Assembly (NCBI RefSeq): GCF_014202825.1
Contig: NZ_JACHHP010000001.1
Coordinates: 124,001-188,000 of the forward strand
Length of the DNA: 64,000 nt
Direction of reading: 5' to 3'
From: Chiayiivirga flava
Lineage (GTDB): Bacteria; Pseudomonadota; Gammaproteobacteria; Xanthomonadales; Xanthomonadaceae
The notes below the pieces were generated by a model. That model saw nothing but the letters and a program-made list of their open reading frames with translations, was not told where the DNA came from and did not search any database. The translations under genes were made by a program, and so were the position numbers. Positions 25,476 to 33,387 of the stretch are shown here, one piece after another. Positions within the stretch are counted from its first letter, which is position 1. Every line of letters starts with the position of its first letter.

Positions 25476-25892
25476 TCAGCGGTAACGCGGCTCTTCGTAC
25501 ACCGTGCGGCATTCGCGCTCGACGTGGGTGCGGCGCTTGCCACCGTCGTGGTTGCGGTCGATCCGGTTGCCGGCCACACCGCCCGCGACGGCACCCGCCA
25601 CGGTGGCGGCCTTCCTGCCGCTGCCGCTGCCGACCTGGTTGCCGAGCAGGCCGCCGATCACGGCCCCGGCGACGGTGCCGCCGACATTGCCATCGCGTTC
25701 ACGGCGTTCGGTGACTTCGACGTCCTCGCACACTTCGCGCGCCACCACGCGGCGGCTGCGCTCGCTGCCGGCCACGGTCAGCGGCGATGTCTGCGCGGAC
25801 GGTGCGTCGCGCTCGGCCCGGGGAGCCTGGCCCGCGTGCGCGGTGCCGGCGACGAGCAGCGCGGCGGCGGCAGTGATGACGTAACGATTCAT
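25476..25892 (-). CDS. glycine-zipper 2TM-type envelope protein, short paralogue
   Basis: A 138-residue exported protein with a signal peptide (MNRYVITAAAALLVAGTAHA). A middle region contains CEDVEVTERRERDGN, then a zipper nearly identical to that of its downstream neighbour (GTVAGAVIGGLLGNQVGSG, GRKAATVAGAVAGGVAGN). It ends with a short Cys-containing tail. It lacks the C-terminal domain of the longer paralogue. An AAGGAG element sits at normal spacing before the ATG. It is probably the first gene of a two-gene operon, with a control region in the unusually long spacer upstream. Confidence 0.8.
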   Translation of the reverse strand: MNRYVITAAAALLVAGTAHAGQAPRAERDAPSAQTSPLTVAGSERSRRVVAREVCEDVEVTERRERDGNVGGTVAGAVIGGLLGNQVGSGSGRKAATVAGAVAGGVAGNRIDRNHDGGKRRTHVERECRTVYEEPRYR

Positions 25893-26040
25893 GGTCGTCT
25901 CCTTCTTCTTGTCTGGGGCGTCCGATCCGGACATCACCGAGTACAGCAGCCGGAACCTGAACCGCGCGGCGATCCGGGCCGCCGGAAATGAACGGCGGCG
26001 AACCCGCGCATCACCCGCCCTGTCCGATCTGTCGGGCTTG

Positions 26041-26066
26041 CACCGTCGACGGTGTTGCTTCACCGT
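26041..26066. promoter_or_regulatory. palindrome CACCGTCGACGGTG with an extra half-site
   Basis: CACCGTCGACGGTG (26041-26054) is a perfect 14-bp palindrome. After six bases the half-site CACCGT recurs (26061-26066), giving a second, alternative pairing with ACGGTG. This looks like a protein-binding site or a structured leader; no regulator is identified. Confidence 0.4.
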
Positions 26067-26070
26067 GCTC

Positions 26071-26166
26071 GAAGCAGGCTTGCTTGGAAGCAGGATCGAT
26101 CCAGGAGAGGCCCGATCCAACACAGGTTTGATCCAGGGCGGACTTGATTCAGGCCAGGAACAGACC
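26071..26166 (+). repeat. six degenerate 16-bp tandem repeats
   Basis: Units start at 26071, 26087, 26103, 26119, 26135 and 26151. The shared pattern is a purine-rich start, then CAGG (GAGG or CGGA in two units), then GATCC near the end of the unit. GATCCA or GATTCA falls exactly 16 bp apart at 26098, 26114, 26130 and 26146. The period is not a multiple of three, arguing against coding. Confidence 0.65.
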
Positions 26167-26228
26167 GATCACGTCCGAGCCAGTCCGTCCGATTCTGCCC
26201 GCCGGGTTGCACTTTTCAGGGAACCGAC

Positions 26229-26444
26229 ATGACGAATCCGCTGCTTGCTCCCGTTCTCGCCTGGCTCGGCCGTCTGCGCCATCCGCAGCTGTTCGCGATC
26301 GCCGCCGCACTGTTCGCAGTCGATGTCGTGGTGCCGGACCTCGTGCCGTTCATCGACGAGCTGATGCTCGCGCTGGTGACGCTGCTGTTCGGCAGCTGGA
26401 AGAACCGGCGCAAACCCGCGTCGACGGAACCGCGCACGCCTTGA
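26229..26444 (+). CDS. small membrane protein, DUF6116-like
   Basis: A 71-residue protein with a hydrophobic N-terminal half (LFAIAAALFAVDVVVP) and a second amphipathic or hydrophobic stretch (ELMLALVTLLFGSW), followed by a basic tail. It resembles the small DUF6116 proteins of Xanthomonas relatives, from memory. It is probably an inner-membrane peptide of unknown role. Its stop overlaps the start of tatD as TTGA, so the two are translationally coupled. A GGGAA element upstream could serve as ribosome-binding site. Confidence 0.7.
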   Translation: MTNPLLAPVLAWLGRLRHPQLFAIAAALFAVDVVVPDLVPFIDELMLALVTLLFGSWKNRRKPASTEPRTP

Positions 26445-27217
26445 TCGCGCTGGTCGACAGCCACAGCCATGTCGATGTCGACGCGTTCGACGCCGACCGC
26501 GCCGATGTCCTGCGGCGCGCCCGGGCCGCCGGCGTGCACGCGCAGATCGTGCCGGGGATCATGGCGGACACCTGGCCGGCGCTGCGCGAGGTGTGCAGTG
26601 TCGAGGCATCGCTGCACGCCGCGTACGGCCTGCATCCGACCTTCCTCGATCACCACGCCCCCGGACACATCGACCTGCTGCGCGACTGGATCGCGCGCGA
26701 GTCGCCGTGCGCGGTCGGCGAGTGCGGGCTGGACCGCTACATCGACGATCCCCGCTTCGAGCTGCAGCAGCGCTACTTCCTGGCGCAGTGCGAGATTGCG
26801 AAAGAGGCCGGCCTGCCGCTGATCGTGCACGCGCGGCGCGCCTTCGAGGATGTGATCCTCGCGTTGCGCCGCATCGGCGGCCTGCGGGGCGTGGTGCACA
26901 GCTTCGCCGGCAGCATGGAACAGGCCGAGCAGCTGTTCGGCTTGGGATTCTGCATCGGGATCGGCGGGCCGGTGACGTACGAACGCGCACGCCGCATCCG
27001 CCATGTGGTGCGGCACATGCCGCTCGAGTTCCTGCTGCTGGAAACCGACAGCCCGGATCAGCCGAATGCGACCCGCCGCGGCCAGCGCAACGAGCCTGCC
27101 CACCTGACCGAGGTGCTCGACTGCATCGCCACGCTGCGCGGCGAGTCGCGCGAGGCCATCGCCCGCGTCACCACGGCCAACGCCGAACGCCTGTTCGGCA
27201 TCCGCGTGTCAGCGTGA
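26441..27217 (+). CDS. TatD-family metal-dependent hydrolase
   Basis: A 258-residue TIM-barrel hydrolase. Metal motifs are visible: DSHSHVDVD at the N terminus, the Glu of AVGECGLD, the His of LIVHARRA, VVHSFAG and the late Asp of LLETDSP. TatD proteins act as 3'-5' exonucleases/DNases in repair and RNA or DNA clearance. No ATG or GTG is suitably placed; the TTG that overlaps the upstream stop codon gives the family N terminus. The 3' end overlaps convergent tcdA by 9 bp. Confidence 0.88.
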   Translation: MIALVDSHSHVDVDAFDADRADVLRRARAAGVHAQIVPGIMADTWPALREVCSVEASLHAAYGLHPTFLDHHAPGHIDLLRDWIARESPCAVGECGLDRYIDDPRFELQQRYFLAQCEIAKEAGLPLIVHARRAFEDVILALRRIGGLRGVVHSFAGSMEQAEQLFGLGFCIGIGGPVTYERARRIRHVVRHMPLEFLLLETDSPDQPNATRRGQRNEPAHLTEVLDCIATLRGESREAIARVTTANAERLFGIRVSA

Positions 27218-28009
27218 GGCCGGCCGCAGCAGCAGTTCGAGGATCTTTCCGACGGCCGCGAACGCGAACGCGCCGGTGACGTGCGCGGCGGCGCCCAGCC
27301 CTGCTCCGCAGTCGAGCTTCAGTGCGGCATCGGGCCCGATCTGTGGCCGCACGCCGCAGACGCTGCCGTCGGCCTGCGGGTACTTGACGTTCTCGAGCGA
27401 GTACACCGCAGGCACGCCGAAGTAGCGGTCCGGGTTGCGCGGAAACGCGTGCTCCGCGCGCAGCCGCTTGCGGATCAGGGCAAGCATCGCATCGTGTTCG
27501 GTGCGTGACAGGTCGCGCACCTGCAGCCGGGTCGGATCGGTGCGGCCGCCGGCGGCACCGACCACCACCAGCGGCAGCTTGCGCCGCCGGCAGAACGCCA
27601 CGGTTTCGATCTTGGTACGCAGGCTGTCGCAGGCGTCCAGCACGGCATCGTGATCGCGCGACAGCAGCTCGACGAGGTTGTCGCGGGTCAGGAACTTCGC
27701 GATGGTGTCGACCCGGATCGACGGATTGATCGCGCGCAGGCGCGCAGCGGTCGCATCGACCTTGCGCTGGCCGTACTGCCCGTCCAGCGCGTGCACCTGG
27801 CGGTTGGTATTGCTCACGCAAATGTCGTCGGCATCGATGAGAGTCAGCGTGCCGACGCCGCTGCGCGCCAGCGCTTCCGCCGCCCACGATCCGACACCGC
27901 CGATGCCGATCACGCAGATGTGCCGCGCCTGCAGGCGCTCGAGCGCGCCGCGTCCGTAAAGGCGATCGATGCCGCCGAAGCGGTCGGACACGGCAGCGGC
28001 GACGGTCAT
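27209..28009 (-). CDS. tcdA: tRNA threonylcarbamoyladenosine dehydratase
   Basis: A 266-residue E1-like (ThiF/MoeB) protein. The nucleotide-binding GIGGVGSWAAEALARSGVG is at about residues 35-53. It is followed by LIDADDICVSNTNRQ and the CDSLRTK segment, typical of TcdA (CsdL). It uses ATP to cyclise the t6A carboxyl group at tRNA position 37 into ct6A. TcdA proteins lack the C-terminal rhodanese domain of MoeB relatives, as here. The ATG gives the standard N terminus (SDRFGGIDRLYG). It is a single gene, convergent with tatD. Confidence 0.9.
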   Translation of the reverse strand: MTVAAAVSDRFGGIDRLYGRGALERLQARHICVIGIGGVGSWAAEALARSGVGTLTLIDADDICVSNTNRQVHALDGQYGQRKVDATAARLRAINPSIRVDTIAKFLTRDNLVELLSRDHDAVLDACDSLRTKIETVAFCRRRKLPLVVVGAAGGRTDPTRLQVRDLSRTEHDAMLALIRKRLRAEHAFPRNPDRYFGVPAVYSLENVKYPQADGSVCGVRPQIGPDAALKLDCGAGLGAAAHVTGAFAFAAVGKILELLLRPASR

Positions 28010-28115
28010 GCGGGTCTCGGAGCGGCGGGCCGCCCATGATACGGCGCCCGCAGCCCGATTGACGCACGCCGCGCGGTGCCCGACAGTCCCATCCATCACA
28101 CGGAGGATCGGGCAG

Positions 28116-28511
28116 ATGCGTTGGCTTGCGATGTTGTTGATCGGATTGTTCATGGGCGTCGTCGGCGCCGTGGTGGCGATCGGCGCGCTGCGCCAAGGCA
28201 CGCCGTACAACGACGCGGTCATGACCGTGCTCGGACGCCAGACCGGCGCGCTACGTTCGATGCGCGAGGCCGGTCGCTGCGAGGCGCCGGAGATCGCGCG
28301 GCGGCTGCGCCTGATGCAGGCGGTCGCCGGCGAAACCGATGCAGCTTTCCTGCCGGTCGGCGACGACGTGTTGTTCCGCCGCCATTCGGCGGCGCTGTCG
28401 TCCGCCATCGACGATGCGCTGGCGCGTGCGCCGGGCGATTGCGACACGCTGGCCGGCGCGATGCAGGGCATCGGCGGCGCCTGCAAGGCCTGTCACGACG
28501 ACTTCCGCTGA
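28116..28511 (+). CDS. cytochrome c'-type protein
   Basis: A 131-residue protein with an N-terminal signal or anchor (WLAMLLIGLFMGVVGAVVAIG). A helical domain follows, and the haem-binding CKACH is at residues 123-127, the C-terminal position expected for cytochrome c'. Members bind gases or serve in periplasmic electron transfer. A GGAGG element precedes the ATG. No redox partner is adjacent. It is divergent from tcdA and 123 bp upstream of the third glycine-zipper gene. Confidence 0.8.
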   Translation: MRWLAMLLIGLFMGVVGAVVAIGALRQGTPYNDAVMTVLGRQTGALRSMREAGRCEAPEIARRLRLMQAVAGETDAAFLPVGDDVLFRRHSAALSSAIDDALARAPGDCDTLAGAMQGIGGACKACHDDFR

Positions 28512-28634
28512 GGGCCCAATGTTGCCGACCGCGTGACCGCCGCCTGAACGTGCGCGGCGGACTCGGCCCGCGTTCAGTGCCCCCGGCCTATGGTCGCACC
28601 CAAGCGGAAATCCTAATCCGTGCGGAGGACAGCC

Positions 28635-29102
28635 ATGACTACGACCCGATTCCTTTTCGTTTCCTTTCTCGCGCTGCTGCTGACCGCGTGTGCCAGCGGC
28701 GGCGGTTATTCGCGCTCCTCGTATCCGGAGCGCGGCTACAACAGCGGCCGCTATGACGGGTATGCCCGGTGTTACGACTGCGGCACGGTCGAGCGCATCG
28801 ATCGCACCTACGGCGAACGCACCTCGTCGGGCGGTGGCGCGATTCTCGGCGGCATCGTCGGCGGCGTGCTCGGCAATCAGGTCGGCGGCGGCAGCGGACG
28901 CAAGGCCGCAACGGTGGCCGGCGCGATCGCCGGCGGCGTGGCCGGCAATGCGATCGAGAAAAACAACAACGCTGCGGCCATGTACGAGCTGTTCGTGCGC
29001 ATGGACGACGGTCGTCGCATCGTGGTCGACCAGCGCGACCTCAACGGCATCCGCGAGGGTTCGTACGTCAAAGTCAGCGGCGGACGCGCGCGCCTGCTCT
29101 GA
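28635..29102 (+). CDS. glycine-zipper 2TM-type outer-membrane lipoprotein
   Basis: A 155-residue lipoprotein (lipobox LLTACA, Cys16). A Tyr/Gly/Ser-rich linker is followed by a zipper with GGGAILGGIVGGVLGNQVGGG and GRKAATVAGAIAGGVAGN. The C-terminal SlyB/Slp-like segment is MYELFVRMDDGRRIVVDQRD. The zipper is very similar to the two genes 3 kb away. It is likely anchored in the outer membrane, with a role in envelope integrity inferred from SlyB-like relatives. A GGAGG element precedes the ATG and a strong terminator follows. Confidence 0.82.
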   Translation: MTTTRFLFVSFLALLLTACASGGGYSRSSYPERGYNSGRYDGYARCYDCGTVERIDRTYGERTSSGGGAILGGIVGGVLGNQVGGGSGRKAATVAGAIAGGVAGNAIEKNNNAAAMYELFVRMDDGRRIVVDQRDLNGIREGSYVKVSGGRARLL

Positions 29103-29126
29103 CGGACCCACACGCGTTGCCACGCA

Positions 29127-29157
29127 GGAAAACGGCCGCCCGGTGCGGCCGTTTTCC
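29127..29157. terminator. bidirectional intrinsic terminator
   Basis: GGAAAACGGCCGC and its exact complement form a 13-bp stem with a 5-nt loop. The stem ends in TTTTCC on both strands. It lies between convergent genes (glycine-zipper lipoprotein and pirin), so it can stop both transcripts. Confidence 0.8.
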
Positions 29158-29171
29158 GTTGCGGCGCGGCG

Positions 29172-30041
29172 TCACTGCTCAGGCAGCGGAATGAACTCGC
29201 TTTCTCCCGGGACCTGGCCCAAGCGTTGCGCACGCCAGTCGTCCTTCGCGCGCTCGATGCGTTCGGGCGAACTGGACACGAAGTTCCACCACATGCGCCG
29301 CGGCCCGTCCAGCGGCTCGCCGCCGAACAGCCCCACCCGCGCGCCGCCCGCGCTGTCGAGCACGATCGGTGCGGCAGCCTCGAACACGACGGTTTCGCCG
29401 GGCTCCACCGTCTCCTCGCCGATACGCACGTCGCCGGACAGCACCACCATCGCGCGCTCGGAGTAGTCGGCCGGCAGGGCGAGGCTGGCGCCGGCCGGCA
29501 AGCGGGCATCGAGGAAAAACAGCGGGCTCAGCACCCGCGTCGGCGCCTGCCTGCCGAACGCGCGGCCCGCGATCAGCCGCAGGCGCACGCCGCCTTCGTC
29601 CCACTCGGGAAGCGCGGCGGCCGGATGATGGACGAAGGAGGGTTCGACTTCTTCGTCGCGCTGCGGCAATCCGACCCAGAACTGCAGCCCGTGCATCGCA
29701 TGCCCGTCCTCGCGCTCGGGCGACGGCGTGCGCTCCGAATGCACGATGCCGCGACCGGCCGTCATCCAGTTGACGTCGCCGGGCCGGATCACCTGCTCGC
29801 TGCCGACGCTGTCGCGGTGCATCAGCGCGCCTTCGAAAAGATACGTGACCGTCGCGAGGCCGATGTGCGGATGCGGACGCACGTCCAGGCCCTCGCCCGG
29901 CGCGAACCGGGCCGGTCCGATGTGATCGAGGAAGACGAACGGGCCCACCTGGCGCCGTTCCGCCGACGGCAGCACGCGGCGCACGGTGAACCCTCCGAGA
30001 TCGTGCACTCGTCCGCGAATCCGCACGTTGATCGGGGCCAT
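29172..30041 (-). CDS. pirin-family bicupin
   Basis: A 289-residue two-cupin protein. The N-terminal cupin carries the pirin metal motif RPHPHIGLATVTYL plus a further His in GIVHSE and a Glu. Members act as quercetin dioxygenases or iron-dependent regulators; the role here is not predictable. The chosen ATG (MAPINVRIRG) has a GGAG element about 9 nt upstream; a second ATG at 30071 would add ten residues. It is divergent from the DUF5916 gene over a 137-bp spacer. Confidence 0.88.
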   Translation of the reverse strand: MAPINVRIRGRVHDLGGFTVRRVLPSAERRQVGPFVFLDHIGPARFAPGEGLDVRPHPHIGLATVTYLFEGALMHRDSVGSEQVIRPGDVNWMTAGRGIVHSERTPSPEREDGHAMHGLQFWVGLPQRDEEVEPSFVHHPAAALPEWDEGGVRLRLIAGRAFGRQAPTRVLSPLFFLDARLPAGASLALPADYSERAMVVLSGDVRIGEETVEPGETVVFEAAAPIVLDSAGGARVGLFGGEPLDGPRRMWWNFVSSSPERIERAKDDWRAQRLGQVPGESEFIPLPEQ

Positions 30042-30178
30042 GCTTGCCGTCTCCGGAAAAGTCTGGATCATACGTGCTGCCCGCGCCGCGCGACCAGAAG
30101 ACGCTGCCGGGAAACGGGGCCCTACAACAAGAACGACAAGGCGTGCGGCTCGGACGCTGCGCTGGGATCGGGAAGATC

Positions 30179-32410
30179 ATGCCGTTTCGTGTCTGCGCCG
30201 TGCTGGCGCTGTGCTGTATCGCATCGCCCGCCGTCGCCGCCATCGTGGTCGACGGACGGCGCGACGAGCCCGAATGGCGGGCTGCGCAACGTTTCGACGA
30301 TTTCCGCGTCACCGCGCCCTACACGCTCGACGCACCCGCGCTCCGGACCACGGCCTGGCTGCTGTCCACGCCCGAGGGCATCGCCGTGGCGTTCGAATGC
30401 GAGCATCCCGCCACAGTGCCGCGCCTGCGCCCGCGCGTGGAGCGCGACCAGCGCCGCACCGCGGACCGGGTCAACTTCATGATCGATTTCGACGGCGACG
30501 GCCGCCAGGCCTACGACTTCGCCGTGCTGCTGTCCGGATCGATCCAGGACGATTCGATCACCGGCGAGAACGCATTCAACCCCGACTGGAATCCCGACTG
30601 GCTGCAGGCTGTGGAGGAGGACGCAGACGCGTGGCGGGTGGAGATGCTGATCCCGTGGTCGGTGGCGGCGATGCGCGACGGCAGCGCCGGATCGCGTCGC
30701 GTGGCGGTGTATTTCGACCGGGTGATCGGCGCCACGGACGAGCGCCAGGCGTTTCCGGCCGCCACGTTCGAGCGCGGACGGTTCGTCTCGGACTTCCACC
30801 CGATCGAAATCCCGCAGTTCCGTCAATCCACGCTCGATGTCTTTCCCTACGTGACCGCGCAGCAGGATTTCGTACGCAACCGCAACGATGTGCGCAGCGG
30901 CGTGGACGTGTTCTGGAAGCCGTCTGCCGGCTTCCAGCTGAGCGCGGCGCTGAATCCGGACTTCGGTCAGGTCGAGGCCGACGAACTGGTCATCAATTTC
31001 GACGCGATCGAGACCTACTATTCCGACAAGCGCCCGTTCTTCACCGAAAACCAGGGCATGTTCGATGTGACCACGCCCGATTCGGGCCAACTGGTCTACA
31101 CCCGCCGCATCGGCGGCCCGCGCGACGACGGGTCCGGGCTTGCAGCCGACATCGACGCGGCGGTGAAGCTCAATGGCGCCGTCGGCCGGCTCGGCTACGG
31201 CGTGCTCGCGGCGCAGGAATCGGATGTGGGGTCCGAGAACGGCCGCACGTTCGCGGCACAGCGCCTACTGCTGCCGGTCGACGACAGTCTGAGCGTCGGT
31301 TATCTGGGCACCTGGGCCGACCGTCCCCTGCTCGATCGCGACGCCGATGTGCAGACCGTCGATCTGAGCTGGCGGCCGAGCCCGGCGTGGGTGGTCAATG
31401 CGCAGGCGCTCGCGAGCACCATCGATCAGGCCGGCAGCGAGCGCCACGGCGACGGCGCGTGGGTGCGTGCGTTCTGGCTGCCGACCCCGCTGCAGACTTA
31501 CGAAGTGGAGGCCACGCATTTTGCGCGCGAGCTCGATTTCAGCGATCTGGGCTTCCAGCGCCGCGCCGGACTCAACGAACTGGAAATCACCGGCGAGTTG
31601 CGCCGCAACGTCGACGATCCCGACGCGCGGGTGCGAAGCCGGCGATGGCGCGCCGAGCTGCAGGCGCGCAGCAACGACAGTGGCGATCGCCTGCCGACCG
31701 TGCTGGTGCTCACCCACACGGCGGAGTTCGGGTCCGGCGCGTTCGCGCAGCTCGAGGGCGCGTTCGAGACCGACGGTATCGACGATCTGATTTCGCGCGG
31801 CAACGGCCACTGGCGGCGGCCGGCGCGCAACGTGCTCTACGGCGACTGGCGCAGCCCGGTGCGCGGCGGCTGGCAAACCGAATCGGAGTTCGTGTATTTC
31901 GAGGAAGGGCTGTCGGATCCGGCGCTGCAGCTGATCTTCACCGCCAACTGGTTCGTCAGCGATGCGCTGAACCTGGAATTCGGCGGCGGTCCGCTGTGGA
32001 GCCGCGACTGGCTGATCTGGGACGAGGCCAACCGCTTCGACCGCTTCCGTCGGCGTGCCCTGGAGGCGGAGATCAATCTCAACTGGTTTCCCGCGCAGCG
32101 GCACGAGCTGCGCGTGAAGACGCAGTGGCTCGCGATCCGCGCGCACGATGGCCGCCGTTACGTGCTCGACGGCAGCGGCGCCATGCGCCCGACCGGGGCA
32201 CCGAGCGAGGATTTCTCGCTCAACAACTTCGGCCTGCAGCTGCGCTACCGCTACGAGGTCGCGGTGCAGTCCGAGCTGTTCCTCGTCTATTCGCGCGGCG
32301 GCGTGTCGCGCCACGAGGACGACATTCCGGGCGCACGCGACCTGTTCGACGAGGCACTCACGCTGCGCGACGCGGACCAGTTCCTGGCCAAGCTGCGCTA
32401 TCGCTTCTGA
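30179..32410 (+). CDS. DUF5916 outer-membrane beta-barrel protein with a family 9 carbohydrate-binding-like domain
   Basis: A 743-residue exported protein. It has a signal peptide (residues 1-21, SPAVA-A), then a CBM9/DOMON-like beta-sandwich (about 22-230, starting VVDGRRDEPEW). A DUF5916 barrel follows, recognisable from NPDFGQVEADELVINFDAIETYYSDKR split across a loop. The protein ends in an aromatic residue after alternating strands (LAKLRYRF), as outer-membrane barrels do. The function of the family is unknown; sugar or haem binding by the N domain is inferred. The start gives a clean signal peptide. The stop overlaps the convergent hydrolase gene by 13 bp. Confidence 0.85.
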   Translation: MPFRVCAVLALCCIASPAVAAIVVDGRRDEPEWRAAQRFDDFRVTAPYTLDAPALRTTAWLLSTPEGIAVAFECEHPATVPRLRPRVERDQRRTADRVNFMIDFDGDGRQAYDFAVLLSGSIQDDSITGENAFNPDWNPDWLQAVEEDADAWRVEMLIPWSVAAMRDGSAGSRRVAVYFDRVIGATDERQAFPAATFERGRFVSDFHPIEIPQFRQSTLDVFPYVTAQQDFVRNRNDVRSGVDVFWKPSAGFQLSAALNPDFGQVEADELVINFDAIETYYSDKRPFFTENQGMFDVTTPDSGQLVYTRRIGGPRDDGSGLAADIDAAVKLNGAVGRLGYGVLAAQESDVGSENGRTFAAQRLLLPVDDSLSVGYLGTWADRPLLDRDADVQTVDLSWRPSPAWVVNAQALASTIDQAGSERHGDGAWVRAFWLPTPLQTYEVEATHFARELDFSDLGFQRRAGLNELEITGELRRNVDDPDARVRSRRWRAELQARSNDSGDRLPTVLVLTHTAEFGSGAFAQLEGAFETDGIDDLISRGNGHWRRPARNVLYGDWRSPVRGGWQTESEFVYFEEGLSDPALQLIFTANWFVSDALNLEFGGGPLWSRDWLIWDEANRFDRFRRRALEAEINLNWFPAQRHELRVKTQWLAIRAHDGRRYVLDGSGAMRPTGAPSEDFSLNNFGLQLRYRYEVAVQSELFLVYSRGGVSRHEDDIPGARDLFDEALTLRDADQFLAKLRYRF

Positions 32411-33276
32411 GTGCGATGGACGGCCGCGCGCGTGTCGAGCCACGCACGCACGGTGTCGACCACGGCGCCGGGCTCGCGCAACCAGCCGAAGTGATCGGCC
32501 CGCCGGTGCGCGAACTGCGCCGACGTCAATGTGCGCACGGTCCAGTCCGAGTGCGGGGCCAGCGCCCGCAGGTGATCGAGCGAGGCGGCCGGGGCCAGCC
32601 GGTCGTCGGCGAGACGCACGCCGAGGACGGCGCCCGTCCAGGCGCGCAGATCCGCGTCCAGGGTGGCGTCGAACGGGGCGACACGGTAGCTGCCGGTGCG
32701 TGCCGTCCGCGCCCAGTCGCGCATCAGCCGGCGGGCTTCGCGCCCGGCAAAGCGCAGGTGGTGGCCCGGAAAGTGGCCCCACAGGGCCGTGGTCGGCGCG
32801 ATCGCGTGCAGCAGCAGGCGCAGTGCATGACCGCGCCAGCCACGGAAGGTGCGCCAGTGCGGATGCCCGCTGCCCACCAGCACGCAGTCCGACCAGTCGC
32901 GCGCGTTGCGGGCGGCGTGGAGCAGCGCCAGCTGCCCGCCGAGGCTGTGCCCGCCGATGCACCATGCCGCGTCCGGCAATTGCGCGCCCGCCAGGCGCGC
33001 GGCGGCGGGAATGTCGTCGTCGAGCAGCTCGCGATAGCCCCAATCGGAACGGCGGGACGCGCGGCGGTCGCTGCTGCCGAGCCCACGCCATTCGAGCACC
33101 GCCACGGTGACACCCGCCGCCGCGAGCGACTGCGCGAAACGCACGTTCGGACCGATGCCCACGCCGAGCGCCGGCAGCCACAACAGGGCCCGGTCCGGCG
33201 CCATGGGCGGCAGGAACAGCTCCAGCGCCGCGCTGGCGCCGTCGTTGGAGGTCACACGCAGTGTCTTGCGTTGCAC
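32398..33276 (-). CDS. alpha/beta-fold hydrolase
   Basis: A 292-residue serine hydrolase fold: nucleophile in GGHSLGGQ, a candidate acid in LADDRLAP and the histidine in RRADHFGW. The oxyanion-forming loop WLPALGVGIG replaces the common HG motif. This matches the serine aminopeptidase S33/YheT-like set. The substrate is unknown. The GTG start (MQRKTLRV) is chosen for its complete first strand; a weak GAGCGGAT element lies upstream. No signal peptide is present, so it is cytosolic. It is divergent from the Rieske oxygenase. Confidence 0.78.
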   Translation of the reverse strand: MQRKTLRVTSNDGASAALELFLPPMAPDRALLWLPALGVGIGPNVRFAQSLAAAGVTVAVLEWRGLGSSDRRASRRSDWGYRELLDDDIPAAARLAGAQLPDAAWCIGGHSLGGQLALLHAARNARDWSDCVLVGSGHPHWRTFRGWRGHALRLLLHAIAPTTALWGHFPGHHLRFAGREARRLMRDWARTARTGSYRVAPFDATLDADLRAWTGAVLGVRLADDRLAPAASLDHLRALAPHSDWTVRTLTSAQFAHRRADHFGWLREPGAVVDTVRAWLDTRAAVHRTQKR

Positions 33277-33387
33277 GTTGGATCCGCTCGATTGAGGGAA
33301 AGCGACCGCGCGCTTGCATCCGGCGCACCGCAACTTCCACGATAGCGCGAACCGCCCCACTGCCCGCCAGCGCCAGCCGTCCTCCGC

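Larger units (their letters stand above)
25893..26228. other. 336-bp intergenic region holding a palindrome and a repeat array
   Basis: This divergent spacer lies between the glycine-zipper operon (minus) and DUF6116-tatD (plus). It contains a perfect 14-bp palindrome and a degenerate 16-bp-period array, listed separately. An open frame crosses it, but it has no ribosome-binding site or protein-like composition. The remaining sequence shows no convincing -35/-10 pair by eye. Confidence 0.6.

Noticed and set aside
25891-26232. 113-codon frame over the 16-bp repeat array
   Set aside because: No ribosome-binding site, and the 16-bp period does not fit codons.
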